DNA of 64,000 nucleotides, taken from NCBI GenBank assembly GCA_964577715.1, contig CAZOAA010000004.1, forward strand, positions 4,370-68,369. Direction: 5' to 3'. Position 1 is the stretch's first letter. Each line of letters starts with the position of its first letter. The position numbers were made by a program, and so were the translations under genes. The notes beneath the pieces are model-generated. The model saw only the letters and a program-made list of their open reading frames with translations. It did no database searches and was not told where the DNA came from. This stretch comes from SUP05 sp964577715. GTDB taxonomy: Bacteria > Pseudomonadota > Gammaproteobacteria > PS1 > Pseudothioglobaceae. This document shows, piece after piece, positions 16,468 through 25,055 of the stretch.

Positions 16468-17403
16468 TTAAGTGTAAATTTTTTCAAAATTTTCTAAAAA
16501 ATCATCTACCGACAAATAATGATTACCATCACACGAAAAACTAAGTCCGACTGTACCATTCATAATATTCAAACTAGCGGTTTTTAAATAAAGATTGTCA
16601 TCCATAAAACGCATATATTGAAACTTTTCAAATACTTGTTTAATCTGGTTTTGCGTAACTTTAGCATTCTCTGGATATGGTTTTTTGGGATACAAAAGAA
16701 AAATATTAGGGCTAATTATCTCATCAAGCACATGCACTCGATAATTATACGGCTCATCATAAGTCCATATTGTTGCTCTAGATGATGCATAGTGCAGTTT
16801 TAAATGAAACACACCTAATTCACAAAGCAATTCAATGGCAATATTATGCACCATATCTACCGACTTATCCATTGCAGATTCAACTCTAGTCTGATTGAAC
16901 AAATTAGATCTAATTTCAGGATCGCCTTTAATCTGACGCCAATCATCTAGACCAAAATCTTGTTTCGGAATTGGCAATTGTTCTAAATCAAGATCTGATA
17001 CTAGCATTCCCACCATTTCCCCTTTGTTGCATATTGCATGAACCGCACTAATACAAGGCTTAAGTGTTGCTACCGAAATATAAGCGTCAGATAAATAAAA
17101 AGGTTTATCAAAACTAACAATATCAAAAAAAGGCCTAGACGATAAATCTTGACCTTGATAATCACTTAAAATTTTATCTTTTGTTACATTTGAACTTAAC
17201 TGTATTCCACTATGGTCAACTACATAAGCAAGATTTACATACTCACATTTTTGCATATAGGATTTTAATAAGTCATCCAACATTGCAGTGCCAATTGTTG
17301 TATCCATATAGCTATCACATTCTTGTGCGAGCTGCTTTAAACCACCACCTAATTGATACATTAGGAATTCTTTTTGCCTGGTGATTAATTTAGAGATTTG
17401 CAT
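16468..17403 (-). CDS. soluble PDC-sensor (Cache-like) domain protein
   Basis: 311 residues. Residues about 50-140 resemble a PDC/Cache ligand-binding domain: NLAYVVDHSG, GQDLSSRPFFD, YLSDAYISVATLKPCISAV and GMLVSDLDL follow the fold's usual order. I see no transmembrane helix or signal peptide, so it appears cytoplasmic, which is unusual for this fold. The C-terminal half is unrecognised. It reads in the same direction as glnK-amt-ANTAR, 245 bases upstream of glnK, so it may sense a nitrogen-related ligand and act on the ANTAR protein as NasS does on NasT. That link is inference. Confidence 0.65.
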   Translation of the reverse strand: MQISKLITRQKEFLMYQLGGGLKQLAQECDSYMDTTIGTAMLDDLLKSYMQKCEYVNLAYVVDHSGIQLSSNVTKDKILSDYQGQDLSSRPFFDIVSFDKPFYLSDAYISVATLKPCISAVHAICNKGEMVGMLVSDLDLEQLPIPKQDFGLDDWRQIKGDPEIRSNLFNQTRVESAMDKSVDMVHNIAIELLCELGVFHLKLHYASSRATIWTYDEPYNYRVHVLDEIISPNIFLLYPKKPYPENAKVTQNQIKQVFEKFQYMRFMDDNLYLKTASLNIMNGTVGLSFSCDGNHYLSVDDFLENFEKIYT

Positions 17404-17430
17404 TTTATTGCGCGCTATTTTTTAAAATTA

Positions 17431-19329
17431 TCATTTAATCATGCCTAAATACACTGCCTCACTAAGTACCTCGACACCGAATTTTTTAGCACTTTCAATC
17501 TTCTTTTGCCCTACTTTTTCCCCAATTACTAAATAATCAGTTTTAGCACTAACACTGCTAACGACTTGTATTCCAATTGATTTGGCGTATTTTTTCATTT
17601 CATCTCTAGAGCTACTCATTTTGCCCGTGAAAATTATTTTTTTACCGAAAAGGTCGTGAGTAAATTCTTCTAAATATTTTTGCAAAGGGGTTAACTCTAA
17701 ATTAAAGTGATATTGGCCCAACAAATCAAACTCTGATTTGATAGACTTAAGCCCCGTAACAATCATTTGGGCTGTTAACTCTGCAAAGCCATCAATGGCT
17801 GATATTTGTTCTAAGTCTAGATTAAAAATCTCATTAATTGAATAAGATCTAAGCAGATTCTCACAGTTTCCCATGCCTAATCTCACCACACCAAATGCTG
17901 CCAAAAAACGCCAATCTTCAACCTGCTCATTAATTGACCGCTTTAATTGGTTAACTAAATTTACACTAGTTTTATCGCCAAAACCCATGGCAGAAAAATC
18001 ATCAATACCCAGCGTATAAATTTGGGAAATTTTACGAATACCGTGCTCATAAAGTTTTTCAATGGTAGCAATGCCAAATCCATCATTATTAGCTAGTATT
18101 TTGAAAAAATATTCCATCTTTCCAATCACTTGTGCTGGACACAAAATGTGATTAACACACATTAAAAAATCAGACTCCCATTCTAAATTTTCACCACAAC
18201 TTGGGCATTGATCAGGAATTTCAACAGGTGCTGATTTCAATACTTTATTAATTTTAGGGATGACTAACCCTGATCGCGTCAGCTCAATCACGCTACCTGC
18301 GCCTAGGCCTTGTTCTTTAACTAAGCCGTAATGATGGCCTGTTGCTCGCATGATTGTTGCACCACTGAGTAATGTTGGCTCTAGCTCTGCTACAGGTGTA
18401 ATCTTTCCAGTTCGACCAACCTGTGGCGTAATAGATAACACCTTAACTTGCGCTTTATCTTTGTTTTCTTTAAATGCAATTTGCCAGCGATGAAACTTTC
18501 GATTTGCGCCCATATGGTTTTTTAGATTATCGTTAACAACCTCAAATACCACGCCATCCACATCAAAATCTACTCTTTGAAGTATATCGCTAACAACTTC
18601 AGCAAACCGATTTGTTAACTCATTAACACTACCCACCCAAGTAGGCAATTGAACAAAAGGTACAAACAATGCTGCTTTATCTTTAATCGCTTGTTCAGCT
18701 TTCTTATCTAGGGCCTTTTCTTTAATTAAGCTAGCTTGAAAATTACGTGGATACTCAAAATCCTGTGATAGGTGTGATTCAAAATAACTTTTCTTAACTA
18801 CAATCTCGCCTGCGCCTTGACCACGCTCAGAATCGTTATAAACCTGCAAGCCTCGGTCAAAAACACGAGTAATATCACTACCTTTTTTGCCGTCTCCTCG
18901 CGTATATAGCCGACTACCATCATCAAACCCAGCAAAACCATCTAACTTGGGTGTGGCTTTTATTTGAATCAAAGATAGATCTAATTCAATTTCAGTAGCA
19001 GATTTTTCTAATCGCTCTATCCACTTACTCACCTCATCCCAAGAATAGGCTTTATCAGTAGAAAGCATAATCTCAGGCAATAATACCTTTTCCTCAGAAA
19101 AGGCCTGACCTTCTGGCTCAATAGATTGTAATAAAGGATGCCCTGGTAGTCTTGCTTTTAATGCAGATAGATAAATAAAATCATAATCTTGATCACTAAC
19201 AAGTGGTTTGCCGGCTCGATATGCTAAATTAGCAGTTTGGCAAAACTGTGCCAAGTCATCATCTGATAAATCATCCAGTAAAACCTCTTGCTGGATGATT
19301 CGATTAATGATGCTCTGTGATAATGCCAT
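17431..19329 (-). CDS. ligA: NAD-dependent DNA ligase
   Basis: Seals nicks using NAD+. The 632 residues have the Ia domain (YDFIYLSALKAR), the adenylation motif with catalytic K128 (KLDG), TRGDGKKGSDIT, an OB fold (TPQVGRTGKITPVAELEP), a four-cysteine zinc finger (CPSCG, then CVNHILCPAQ), HhH repeats and a C-terminal BRCT domain (about 555-632). It is somewhat short (about 670 usual) and several motifs are divergent, so it could be a second LigA-type paralogue. The order with bamC is typical neither of E. coli nor of a known island. Confidence 0.88.
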   Translation of the reverse strand: MALSQSIINRIIQQEVLLDDLSDDDLAQFCQTANLAYRAGKPLVSDQDYDFIYLSALKARLPGHPLLQSIEPEGQAFSEEKVLLPEIMLSTDKAYSWDEVSKWIERLEKSATEIELDLSLIQIKATPKLDGFAGFDDGSRLYTRGDGKKGSDITRVFDRGLQVYNDSERGQGAGEIVVKKSYFESHLSQDFEYPRNFQASLIKEKALDKKAEQAIKDKAALFVPFVQLPTWVGSVNELTNRFAEVVSDILQRVDFDVDGVVFEVVNDNLKNHMGANRKFHRWQIAFKENKDKAQVKVLSITPQVGRTGKITPVAELEPTLLSGATIMRATGHHYGLVKEQGLGAGSVIELTRSGLVIPKINKVLKSAPVEIPDQCPSCGENLEWESDFLMCVNHILCPAQVIGKMEYFFKILANNDGFGIATIEKLYEHGIRKISQIYTLGIDDFSAMGFGDKTSVNLVNQLKRSINEQVEDWRFLAAFGVVRLGMGNCENLLRSYSINEIFNLDLEQISAIDGFAELTAQMIVTGLKSIKSEFDLLGQYHFNLELTPLQKYLEEFTHDLFGKKIIFTGKMSSSRDEMKKYAKSIGIQVVSSVSAKTDYLVIGEKVGQKKIESAKKFGVEVLSEAVYLGMIK

Positions 19330-19337
19330 TTAGGCTA

Positions 19338-20474
19338 TTAAAACTGCTTGGCAATATTTCCTAAGAATTCATGACTAAAGTCAATGGTTGCTTGCTCATT
19401 TTCTTCAGATAGATCGTTAAAATAAACTTCAGTTGTATTTTGGCCTATTTGCTTAACAAGAATCTGAAATGATTTTTTGACTGCATCATCGCCAAACATG
19501 CGTGAGAACACTCCTAAATCCTCTGTTCTGGCAACATTGATATAAAAGCTACCCTCTTTAACATCCTTGTCTTCAATTTCAGTTTCAAGCTGGTCAAGCG
19601 CCCAACCTACGTTATCCCAAGTGTCATACTGATTTAAAGAGAAAATTAATTTTGCATAACCGCCCACACCTTTGGTCAATTTAACAGTTAACTTCTGCTC
19701 TTCTTTAGCGGCAATAATTTTTTCTCTTGCAACGGCGTGATCACTGCCCAAAAATGTCATAAGTCGATACAGCATTTCTGTTTCTAGAGCTTGATCTTTA
19801 GCGCGAGATTGCCAAATAGTATTTTCATCATCGGCACCTGCCTTAGTTATAACCTCTTCCATAGAAGTAAGAGTTAAATAAACTTCAGACTTATTGCCAT
19901 TATCAGCTGGCTCAATACGAATACGATATTTATCAACGATTGGTAGAGCATATCTAGCTTTTAATGCTTTTTTTAACATAGATCGAATAACACCTAAAGA
20001 TTGATCAGGAATCTCAGGATGATTCTCTAAAAAATCAGTTTCCATTAAGCCAATTTTTTTATTGGTTTTTTTAATGGTAAAACCATGAGATTTAAAGAAA
20101 CTCTTAGCCAAACCCCAAACCGAATCAGGCTTTTTATCGACCACAAGCCAACGCCTCTCACCTAGGCGCTTAACTTCAACATTAGATGGTGTTCTTAAAA
20201 TGCTTGACGCCTCTTTAATTGCACTATCTTTCTCAGAAAAACTAATAGTATCCTCCTGAACATTAGACACATATTCACTAAGCTTAAATGCATTTTGAGA
20301 ACTAGGCTTGGTTAAATCTGGTGGAATCTCTAATGAAGTAACCGTCTTATCCGAATAATATGCTATATCTCTTTCTCCAAGTCCTACTTGTTTTTCTTTT
20401 TCATCATCGCCACCCAATGAAAAACAACCTGCTAAAGATATTGATAAAAAAATAATTGATAATTTAGCTAACAT
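19338..20474 (-). CDS. bamC: outer membrane assembly lipoprotein BamC
   Basis: Lipoprotein of the BAM complex that inserts outer-membrane beta-barrels. The signal peptide ends in the lipobox LAGC (C17). Then come an unstructured segment (YYSDKTVTSLEIPPDL, matching the BamD-binding lasso) and two helix-grip domains, near residues 105-215 and 265-378. It lies 3 bases after dapA, the dapA-bamC order of E. coli and other gammaproteobacteria. Confidence 0.9.
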   Translation of the reverse strand: MLAKLSIIFLSISLAGCFSLGGDDEKEKQVGLGERDIAYYSDKTVTSLEIPPDLTKPSSQNAFKLSEYVSNVQEDTISFSEKDSAIKEASSILRTPSNVEVKRLGERRWLVVDKKPDSVWGLAKSFFKSHGFTIKKTNKKIGLMETDFLENHPEIPDQSLGVIRSMLKKALKARYALPIVDKYRIRIEPADNGNKSEVYLTLTSMEEVITKAGADDENTIWQSRAKDQALETEMLYRLMTFLGSDHAVAREKIIAAKEEQKLTVKLTKGVGGYAKLIFSLNQYDTWDNVGWALDQLETEIEDKDVKEGSFYINVARTEDLGVFSRMFGDDAVKKSFQILVKQIGQNTTEVYFNDLSEENEQATIDFSHEFLGNIAKQF

Positions 20475-20476
20475 TT

Positions 20477-21367
20477 TTATATAACTCCCAATGATAATAA
20501 ATCTTGTTCTAATACAGCTTGCGCTTCTTCTGAGAGCGTTGTAAGTGGTAAACGAATACCACTACCGCACTTACCCATTTTATGTAATGCCCACTTGACA
20601 GGAATTGGATTAGACTCAACAAACAAATGTTGATGCAGGTCGATCAATGTTGTATTGATTGTTTCTGCTAAGTCTCGATTGTCATCCATAGCAGCATTAT
20701 AAGCATCTGAGACCACCTTAGGGGCAACATTTGCACTCACAGAAATACCACCATGACCGCCCATTAGAATAAACTCAACTGCTGTGGCATCATCACCACT
20801 ATAAAGTAGGAAATCTTGAGGACAGGTATCAATCAATTGTTGTGCAACTGATAAATCTCCGGTTGCATCTTTAACGCCGATAATATTGCTAATACTAGAC
20901 AAGCGCACAACGGTTTCTGGCAATAAGTCTACCGCTGTTCTACCTGGCACATTGTACAGAATTTGATCAATATCAACTGCCTCAGCAATAGCCTTATAAT
21001 GCCGATAAAGCCCCTCTTGAGTTGGTTTATTGTAATAAGGGGTGACCAAAAGACAAGCATCTGCGCCAATACTTTTGGCGTCCTTAGTTAATTCAATTGC
21101 CTCAGTGGTAGAATTAGCACCTGTTCCTGCAATAATAGCAATACGTCCTTGTGCAAAATCAATAGTTTTTTGCATTACTTTCACATGTTCTTGATGGTTA
21201 AGCGTTGCCGACTCTCCTGTCGTGCCAACAGAAACAATAGCGTTAGTACCAGATTCAATATGGAAATCAACTAATGACTTAAGCGCGTCAAAATCCACCG
21301 ATCCATCGTCAAACATTGGTGTAATTAGGGCTACCATAGAGCCAGTTAAAGGGTGATTAATATGCAT
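20477..21367 (-). CDS. dapA: 4-hydroxy-tetrahydrodipicolinate synthase
   Basis: First committed step of lysine and diaminopimelate synthesis, condensing pyruvate with aspartate semialdehyde. The 296 residues form the TIM barrel with GTTGES near residue 48, the catalytic tyrosine in LYNVPGRT and the Schiff-base lysine in IGVKDATGDL. Start MHINHPLTGSMVALITP matches the family. The terminator of the second amt separates it from that operon upstream; bamC follows in the same direction. Confidence 0.96.
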   Translation of the reverse strand: MHINHPLTGSMVALITPMFDDGSVDFDALKSLVDFHIESGTNAIVSVGTTGESATLNHQEHVKVMQKTIDFAQGRIAIIAGTGANSTTEAIELTKDAKSIGADACLLVTPYYNKPTQEGLYRHYKAIAEAVDIDQILYNVPGRTAVDLLPETVVRLSSISNIIGVKDATGDLSVAQQLIDTCPQDFLLYSGDDATAVEFILMGGHGGISVSANVAPKVVSDAYNAAMDDNRDLAETINTTLIDLHQHLFVESNPIPVKWALHKMGKCGSGIRLPLTTLSEEAQAVLEQDLLSLGVI

Positions 21368-21402
21368 TTCATAATTATATACGAATCAATTTTGATAAGC
21401 GT

Positions 21403-21439
21403 AAAAAAACCCGTTAATAGTCAGACTGTTAACGGGTTT
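21403..21439 (-). terminator. terminator after the second amt gene
   Basis: Read leftward, AACCCGTTAA and TTAACGGGTT form a 10-bp perfect stem followed by seven T, about 20 bases after the amt stop. Confidence 0.92.
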
Positions 21440-21457
21440 AATTGGGCTATATTTAAC

Positions 21458-22732
21458 TTACAAATCGTAGCCTTTCTCCTCGTGCGAGATAATGTCCAAA
21501 CCTTGTTGCTCTTCTTCTGCACTTACTCTTAAACCGGTAATCATGCCAACCACTTTAAGAATAATATAAGTTGCAACAGCTGTATAGGCAAATGTTGCCA
21601 CAACACCAATCATTTGAACTTCAAACTGTGAAGCAATCGTCATACCTTCTGCCAAACCTTGACCAGAAAAAACACCCAACTCACTTGAAGCAAAAACTGC
21701 CGCCATTAGTGTGCCGATAATACCACCTACGCCGTGAACAGGAAATACATCTAATGAGTCATCAATTTTCCATTTTTGTTTAATAAGAATTACCGCATTA
21801 AAACAAACAACACCAGCAACAATACCAATTACTAATGCGCCAGCAGGACCGACAAAACCAGATGCTGGCGTAATTGTGCCTAAACCTGCAATCAGACCAG
21901 TCACCGCGCCTAATGCTGTTGGTTTACCAAACTTAATCCACTCGTAAAACATCCAAGTCATCGCACCGGCTGCTGCTGAAATGTGGGTAACTAGCATAGC
22001 CATTGCTGCATCACCATTTGCTGCAAGTGCCGATCCACCATTAAAACCAAACCAACCTACCCATAGCATTGCTGCACCGGTAATAGTCATGGTCATGTTG
22101 TGTGGTGGCATTGGTTTAGTAGGAAAACCATTGCGAGGGCCTAATACAATAGCTGACACCAATGCTGCAACACCTGCAGTAATGTGTACTACAGTACCAC
22201 CAGCAAAGTCTAGCAAACCCATTTCGCCTAACCAGCCGCCGCCCCACACCCAGTGAGTAACCGGTGCATAAACAACAATTAACCAAATAGCACTAAACAA
22301 CAATACCGCTGAAAACTTCATGCGTTCAGCAAAACCGCCAATGATAAGCGCTGGAGTAATGATTGCAAAAGTCATCTGAAATAATGCAAATAAACTCTCA
22401 GGAATATCGCCACTTAATGAATCCTCTGTAATACCTGCAAGCATAAAGTTAGACAGACTACCAAAATAAGCATTACCTTCTGCAAAAGCAATACTATATC
22501 CAGCTACTAGCCATAAAACCGACACAATACCTGCAATTGCAAAACATTGCATGAGCACTGACAAAATGTTCTTAGTGCGCACTAAGCCACCATAGAACAA
22601 CGCCAAACCTGGTAGCGTCATAAATAACACCAATGCAGTTGATGTTAGAATCCAAGAAGTGTTTGCACCGTCTAAATCTTCAGCAAACACACTCATTGGC
22701 ACTAAAGCCAATAATGTTAATAATTTTTTCAT
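21458..22732 (-). CDS. amt: ammonium transporter (second copy)
   Basis: Ammonium channel of 424 residues with a cleavable signal peptide (MKKLLTLLALVPMSVFAED), as in E. coli AmtB, and eleven helices. The pore histidines lie in VVHITAGVAAL and PVHGVGGIIG. It differs clearly from the copy at 14658, so the two are old paralogues rather than a recent duplication; they may differ in affinity or conditions of use. It is paired with its own PII gene 10 bases upstream. Confidence 0.95.
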   Translation of the reverse strand: MKKLLTLLALVPMSVFAEDLDGANTSWILTSTALVLFMTLPGLALFYGGLVRTKNILSVLMQCFAIAGIVSVLWLVAGYSIAFAEGNAYFGSLSNFMLAGITEDSLSGDIPESLFALFQMTFAIITPALIIGGFAERMKFSAVLLFSAIWLIVVYAPVTHWVWGGGWLGEMGLLDFAGGTVVHITAGVAALVSAIVLGPRNGFPTKPMPPHNMTMTITGAAMLWVGWFGFNGGSALAANGDAAMAMLVTHISAAAGAMTWMFYEWIKFGKPTALGAVTGLIAGLGTITPASGFVGPAGALVIGIVAGVVCFNAVILIKQKWKIDDSLDVFPVHGVGGIIGTLMAAVFASSELGVFSGQGLAEGMTIASQFEVQMIGVVATFAYTAVATYIILKVVGMITGLRVSAEEEQQGLDIISHEEKGYDL

Positions 22733-22742
22733 TTTTTACTCC

Positions 22743-23081
22743 TTAAAGTGCGTCTTGATCAGTTTCGCCCGTACGAATACGAACCACTTTATCTAAATTA
22801 GAGACGAAAATCTTGCCATCGCCAACCTTGCCAGAATTGGCAACATTACTAATTGCTTCAATAACTTCATCTAATTTAGATGCAGAAATTGCAATTTCTA
22901 ATTTAATTTTTGGTAAAAAATCAATTTGATACTCTGCGCCTCGATATAGCTCAGTGTGTCCTTTTTGACGACCAAAGCCTTTTACTTCAGTCACTGTAAT
23001 TCCAGATACGCCAACTTCAGACAAAGCTTCTCTGACGTCATCTAATTTGTGTGGTCTAAGAATTGCCGTTACAAATTTCAT
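22743..23081 (-). CDS. glnK: P-II nitrogen regulatory protein GlnK (second copy)
   Basis: 112 residues, the standard PII length, with the uridylylation-loop tyrosine in RGAEYQIDF and C-terminal VRIRTGE. GGAGGAG precedes the ATG. It is closely similar to the protein at 15879 but with distinct substitutions, and it is paired with amt, so I call it GlnK rather than GlnB. The leader carries an ANTAR-type RNA motif like that of the first copy. Confidence 0.93.
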   Translation of the reverse strand: MKFVTAILRPHKLDDVREALSEVGVSGITVTEVKGFGRQKGHTELYRGAEYQIDFLPKIKLEIAISASKLDEVIEAISNVANSGKVGDGKIFVSNLDKVVRIRTGETDQDAL

Positions 23082-23126
23082 ACTTATCTCCTCCGATAAT
23101 AGTAAACTTTCATAAGTTCACATAAT

Positions 23127-23143
23127 AAAAAACCCAACGTGGG
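23127..23143 (-). terminator. terminator-like hairpin in the second glnK leader
   Basis: Read leftward, CCCA-CGT-TGGG is followed by six T, 10 bases after the P2 hairpin and 45 bases before glnK. The stem is short, so termination may be partial; it does not clearly overlap P2. Confidence 0.5.
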
Positions 23144-23152
23144 CAACTTGTA

Positions 23153-23195
23153 AAGCAGCAATGCTTGATTAAATATTCTGCGCCGTTGCAAAATA
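23153..23195 (-). ncRNA. ANTAR-type two-hexaloop RNA motif, second glnK-amt leader
   Basis: P1 (23174-23195) is TATTTTGC/GCAGAATA, 8 pairs including one G-U, with loop AACGGC. P2 (23153-23166) is AAGC/GCTT with loop AUUGCU. Both loops have A1 and G4, the linker is 7 bases, and the loops match those of the first leader at 4 or more of 6 positions. The repeat in a separate operon argues against chance. Confidence 0.77.
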
Positions 23196-23204
23196 ATTCA
23201 CTTT

Positions 23205-23232
23205 ATTATAGAAAAAAATAACGAAAAAGCAA
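23205..23232 (-). promoter_or_regulatory. sigma70-type promoter of the second glnK-amt operon
   Basis: Read leftward: TTGCTT (23232-23227), 16-base spacer, TATAAT (23210-23205). The start would fall near 23198, just before P1. The spacer length equals that of the first glnK promoter. Confidence 0.65.
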
Positions 23233-23233
23233 A

Positions 23234-23911
23234 TTATTGATTTTTAAATAAATCTTTACGCTTCTTTTGAGTGTTTTTTATTGCTTTAGATTGACGCCAA
23301 GCATCAATATTGGCTTGATGGCCACTGAGTAAAACCTTAGGCACTGCCTGGCCATCAATCTCTTCTGGACGTGTGTAATGCGAATAGTCTAATAAACCTT
23401 TTGAAAATGAATCATCCAATGAATCTTGGTTACCTAATACACCAGGTATTTGTCGACTCACAGCATCAATCAAAACCATAGAGGCCAGTTCTCCACCACT
23501 AATTACATAATCGCCAATCGATATTTCCATATCAACATCATGTTCAATAACGCGCTCGTCTACGCCCTCATAACGCCCACATAATAGCGTTATAGAGTTT
23601 AATTCTGACAACTCTTTAGCCAAATTGTGAGTGAGTCGCTCACCTTGTGGAGACAGATAAATCACTTTGGTTTGTGGTTTAGCTTGTTTGATTTTAGTAA
23701 TACAATTTCGAATTGGTTTAACCTGCATCACCATACCGGCCCCGCCACCATAGGGCGCATCATCAATATTTCGGTGCTTATTATCGCTAAAATCTCGAAG
23801 TTGCCACATATTAATAGACAATAAAGATTTTTTAATGCCACGCGCAATCACGCCCTCATCTTTAATCGCTGAGAACATTTCAGGAAATAAAGTGATAACA
23901 TCAAAACGCAT
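23234..23911 (-). CDS. trmD: tRNA (guanine37-N1)-methyltransferase
   Basis: Methylates G37 of tRNAs with G36, preventing frameshifts. The start at 23911 (MRFDVITLFPEMF) matches the family and gives 225 residues; a longer frame would overlap dapE. The trefoil-knot segments LLCGRYEGVDERV and SIGDYVISGGELA are intact. It stands apart from rpsP, rimM and rplS, its usual operon partners, and follows dapE by 5 bases. Confidence 0.95.
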   Translation of the reverse strand: MRFDVITLFPEMFSAIKDEGVIARGIKKSLLSINMWQLRDFSDNKHRNIDDAPYGGGAGMVMQVKPIRNCITKIKQAKPQTKVIYLSPQGERLTHNLAKELSELNSITLLCGRYEGVDERVIEHDVDMEISIGDYVISGGELASMVLIDAVSRQIPGVLGNQDSLDDSFSKGLLDYSHYTRPEEIDGQAVPKVLLSGHQANIDAWRQSKAIKNTQKKRKDLFKNQ

Positions 23912-23916
23912 TAGAA

Positions 23917-25047
23917 TTATGCAAGTATATTTTTTAAAACTTGATAATAAATATCGGTTAGATCTTCCAAATCTTGCACACTCACGCATTCATCAACTTG
24001 GTGAATAGTTGCATTCAAAGGACCTAGTTCAACCACCTGCGCACCCAATATTGGCGCAATAAAACGTCCATCTGAAGTGCCGCCTGATGTGGATAATTCT
24101 GCATCAATGCCTTTAATGCTTTTAATCGCATCAACACAGCTACTGACTAGCTCACCTTTAGGCGTCAAGAAAGGATATCCAGAATGCTCCCAGTCAATAT
24201 CATATTCAAGATTGTGTCGATCTAGTATATCTATCACTCTTTGCTGTAAATCTTCTTGTGTAGACTCAGTTGAATATCTAAAATTAAACATGACCTCTAT
24301 TTCACCTGGAATCACGTTAGTCACACCTGTACCAGAATTAATATTAGAAATTTGAAAACTAGTCGCAGGGAAATATTCATTACCCTTATCCCATAACTCA
24401 CTGCACAGGTCATTTAACGCTGGCACAGCCAAGTGAATTGGATTATTAGCCAAATGCGGATAAGCGATATGGCCCTGTTTACCAACAATACTCAATCTAC
24501 CATTAAGTGAGCCTCGACGACCATTTTTAATTACATCACCCAATTGATTGTTTGAGGACGGCTCACCCACCAAGCAATAATCAAGTGCTTGATTTGAGCT
24601 CTTTAAGTGCTCGCAAACTTTAACGGTACCATCTACTGCTGGCCCTTCTTCATCTGAGGTAATTAAAAACCCTATAGTGCCTTTGTGATCTGGAAAGTCT
24701 GCAACAAAACGTTCGGTCGCCACTACCATTGCAGCCAGCGAGCCTTTCATATCTGCCGCACCTCGACCGTACAACATGCCATCTTTGACTGTCGGGTTAA
24801 AAGCGTCTGTTTTCCATTGTGACTTGTCGCCTACTGGTACAACATCCGTATGACCAGCAAAAGCAAATACCGGCCCACCATGGTCACGCACTGCCCAAAA
24901 ATTATCAACTTGTCCAAACTTTAAGTTATTTATGCTAAAGCCAATATTCTCAAGACGCTTTGTCATTATTAACTGACAGCCTTTATCATTAGGTGTGACA
25001 GAGGTTTTGACAATTAAATCTTTACTTAATTGTAGAGTGCTACTCAT
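23917..25047 (-). CDS. dapE: succinyl-diaminopimelate desuccinylase
   Basis: Zinc enzyme releasing LL-diaminopimelate for lysine and peptidoglycan synthesis. The 376 residues show the M20 metal ligands: His in FAGHTDVVP, the shared Asp in GRGAADMKG, the catalytic Glu pair in TSDEEGPA, and a C-terminal His in ATIHQVDE. It works in the same pathway as dapA, 2.5 kb away. It lies between ccmI and trmD, a few bases from each. Confidence 0.95.
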   Translation of the reverse strand: MSSTLQLSKDLIVKTSVTPNDKGCQLIMTKRLENIGFSINNLKFGQVDNFWAVRDHGGPVFAFAGHTDVVPVGDKSQWKTDAFNPTVKDGMLYGRGAADMKGSLAAMVVATERFVADFPDHKGTIGFLITSDEEGPAVDGTVKVCEHLKSSNQALDYCLVGEPSSNNQLGDVIKNGRRGSLNGRLSIVGKQGHIAYPHLANNPIHLAVPALNDLCSELWDKGNEYFPATSFQISNINSGTGVTNVIPGEIEVMFNFRYSTESTQEDLQQRVIDILDRHNLEYDIDWEHSGYPFLTPKGELVSSCVDAIKSIKGIDAELSTSGGTSDGRFIAPILGAQVVELGPLNATIHQVDECVSVQDLEDLTDIYYQVLKNILA

Positions 25048-25055
25048 ATGTGTAC

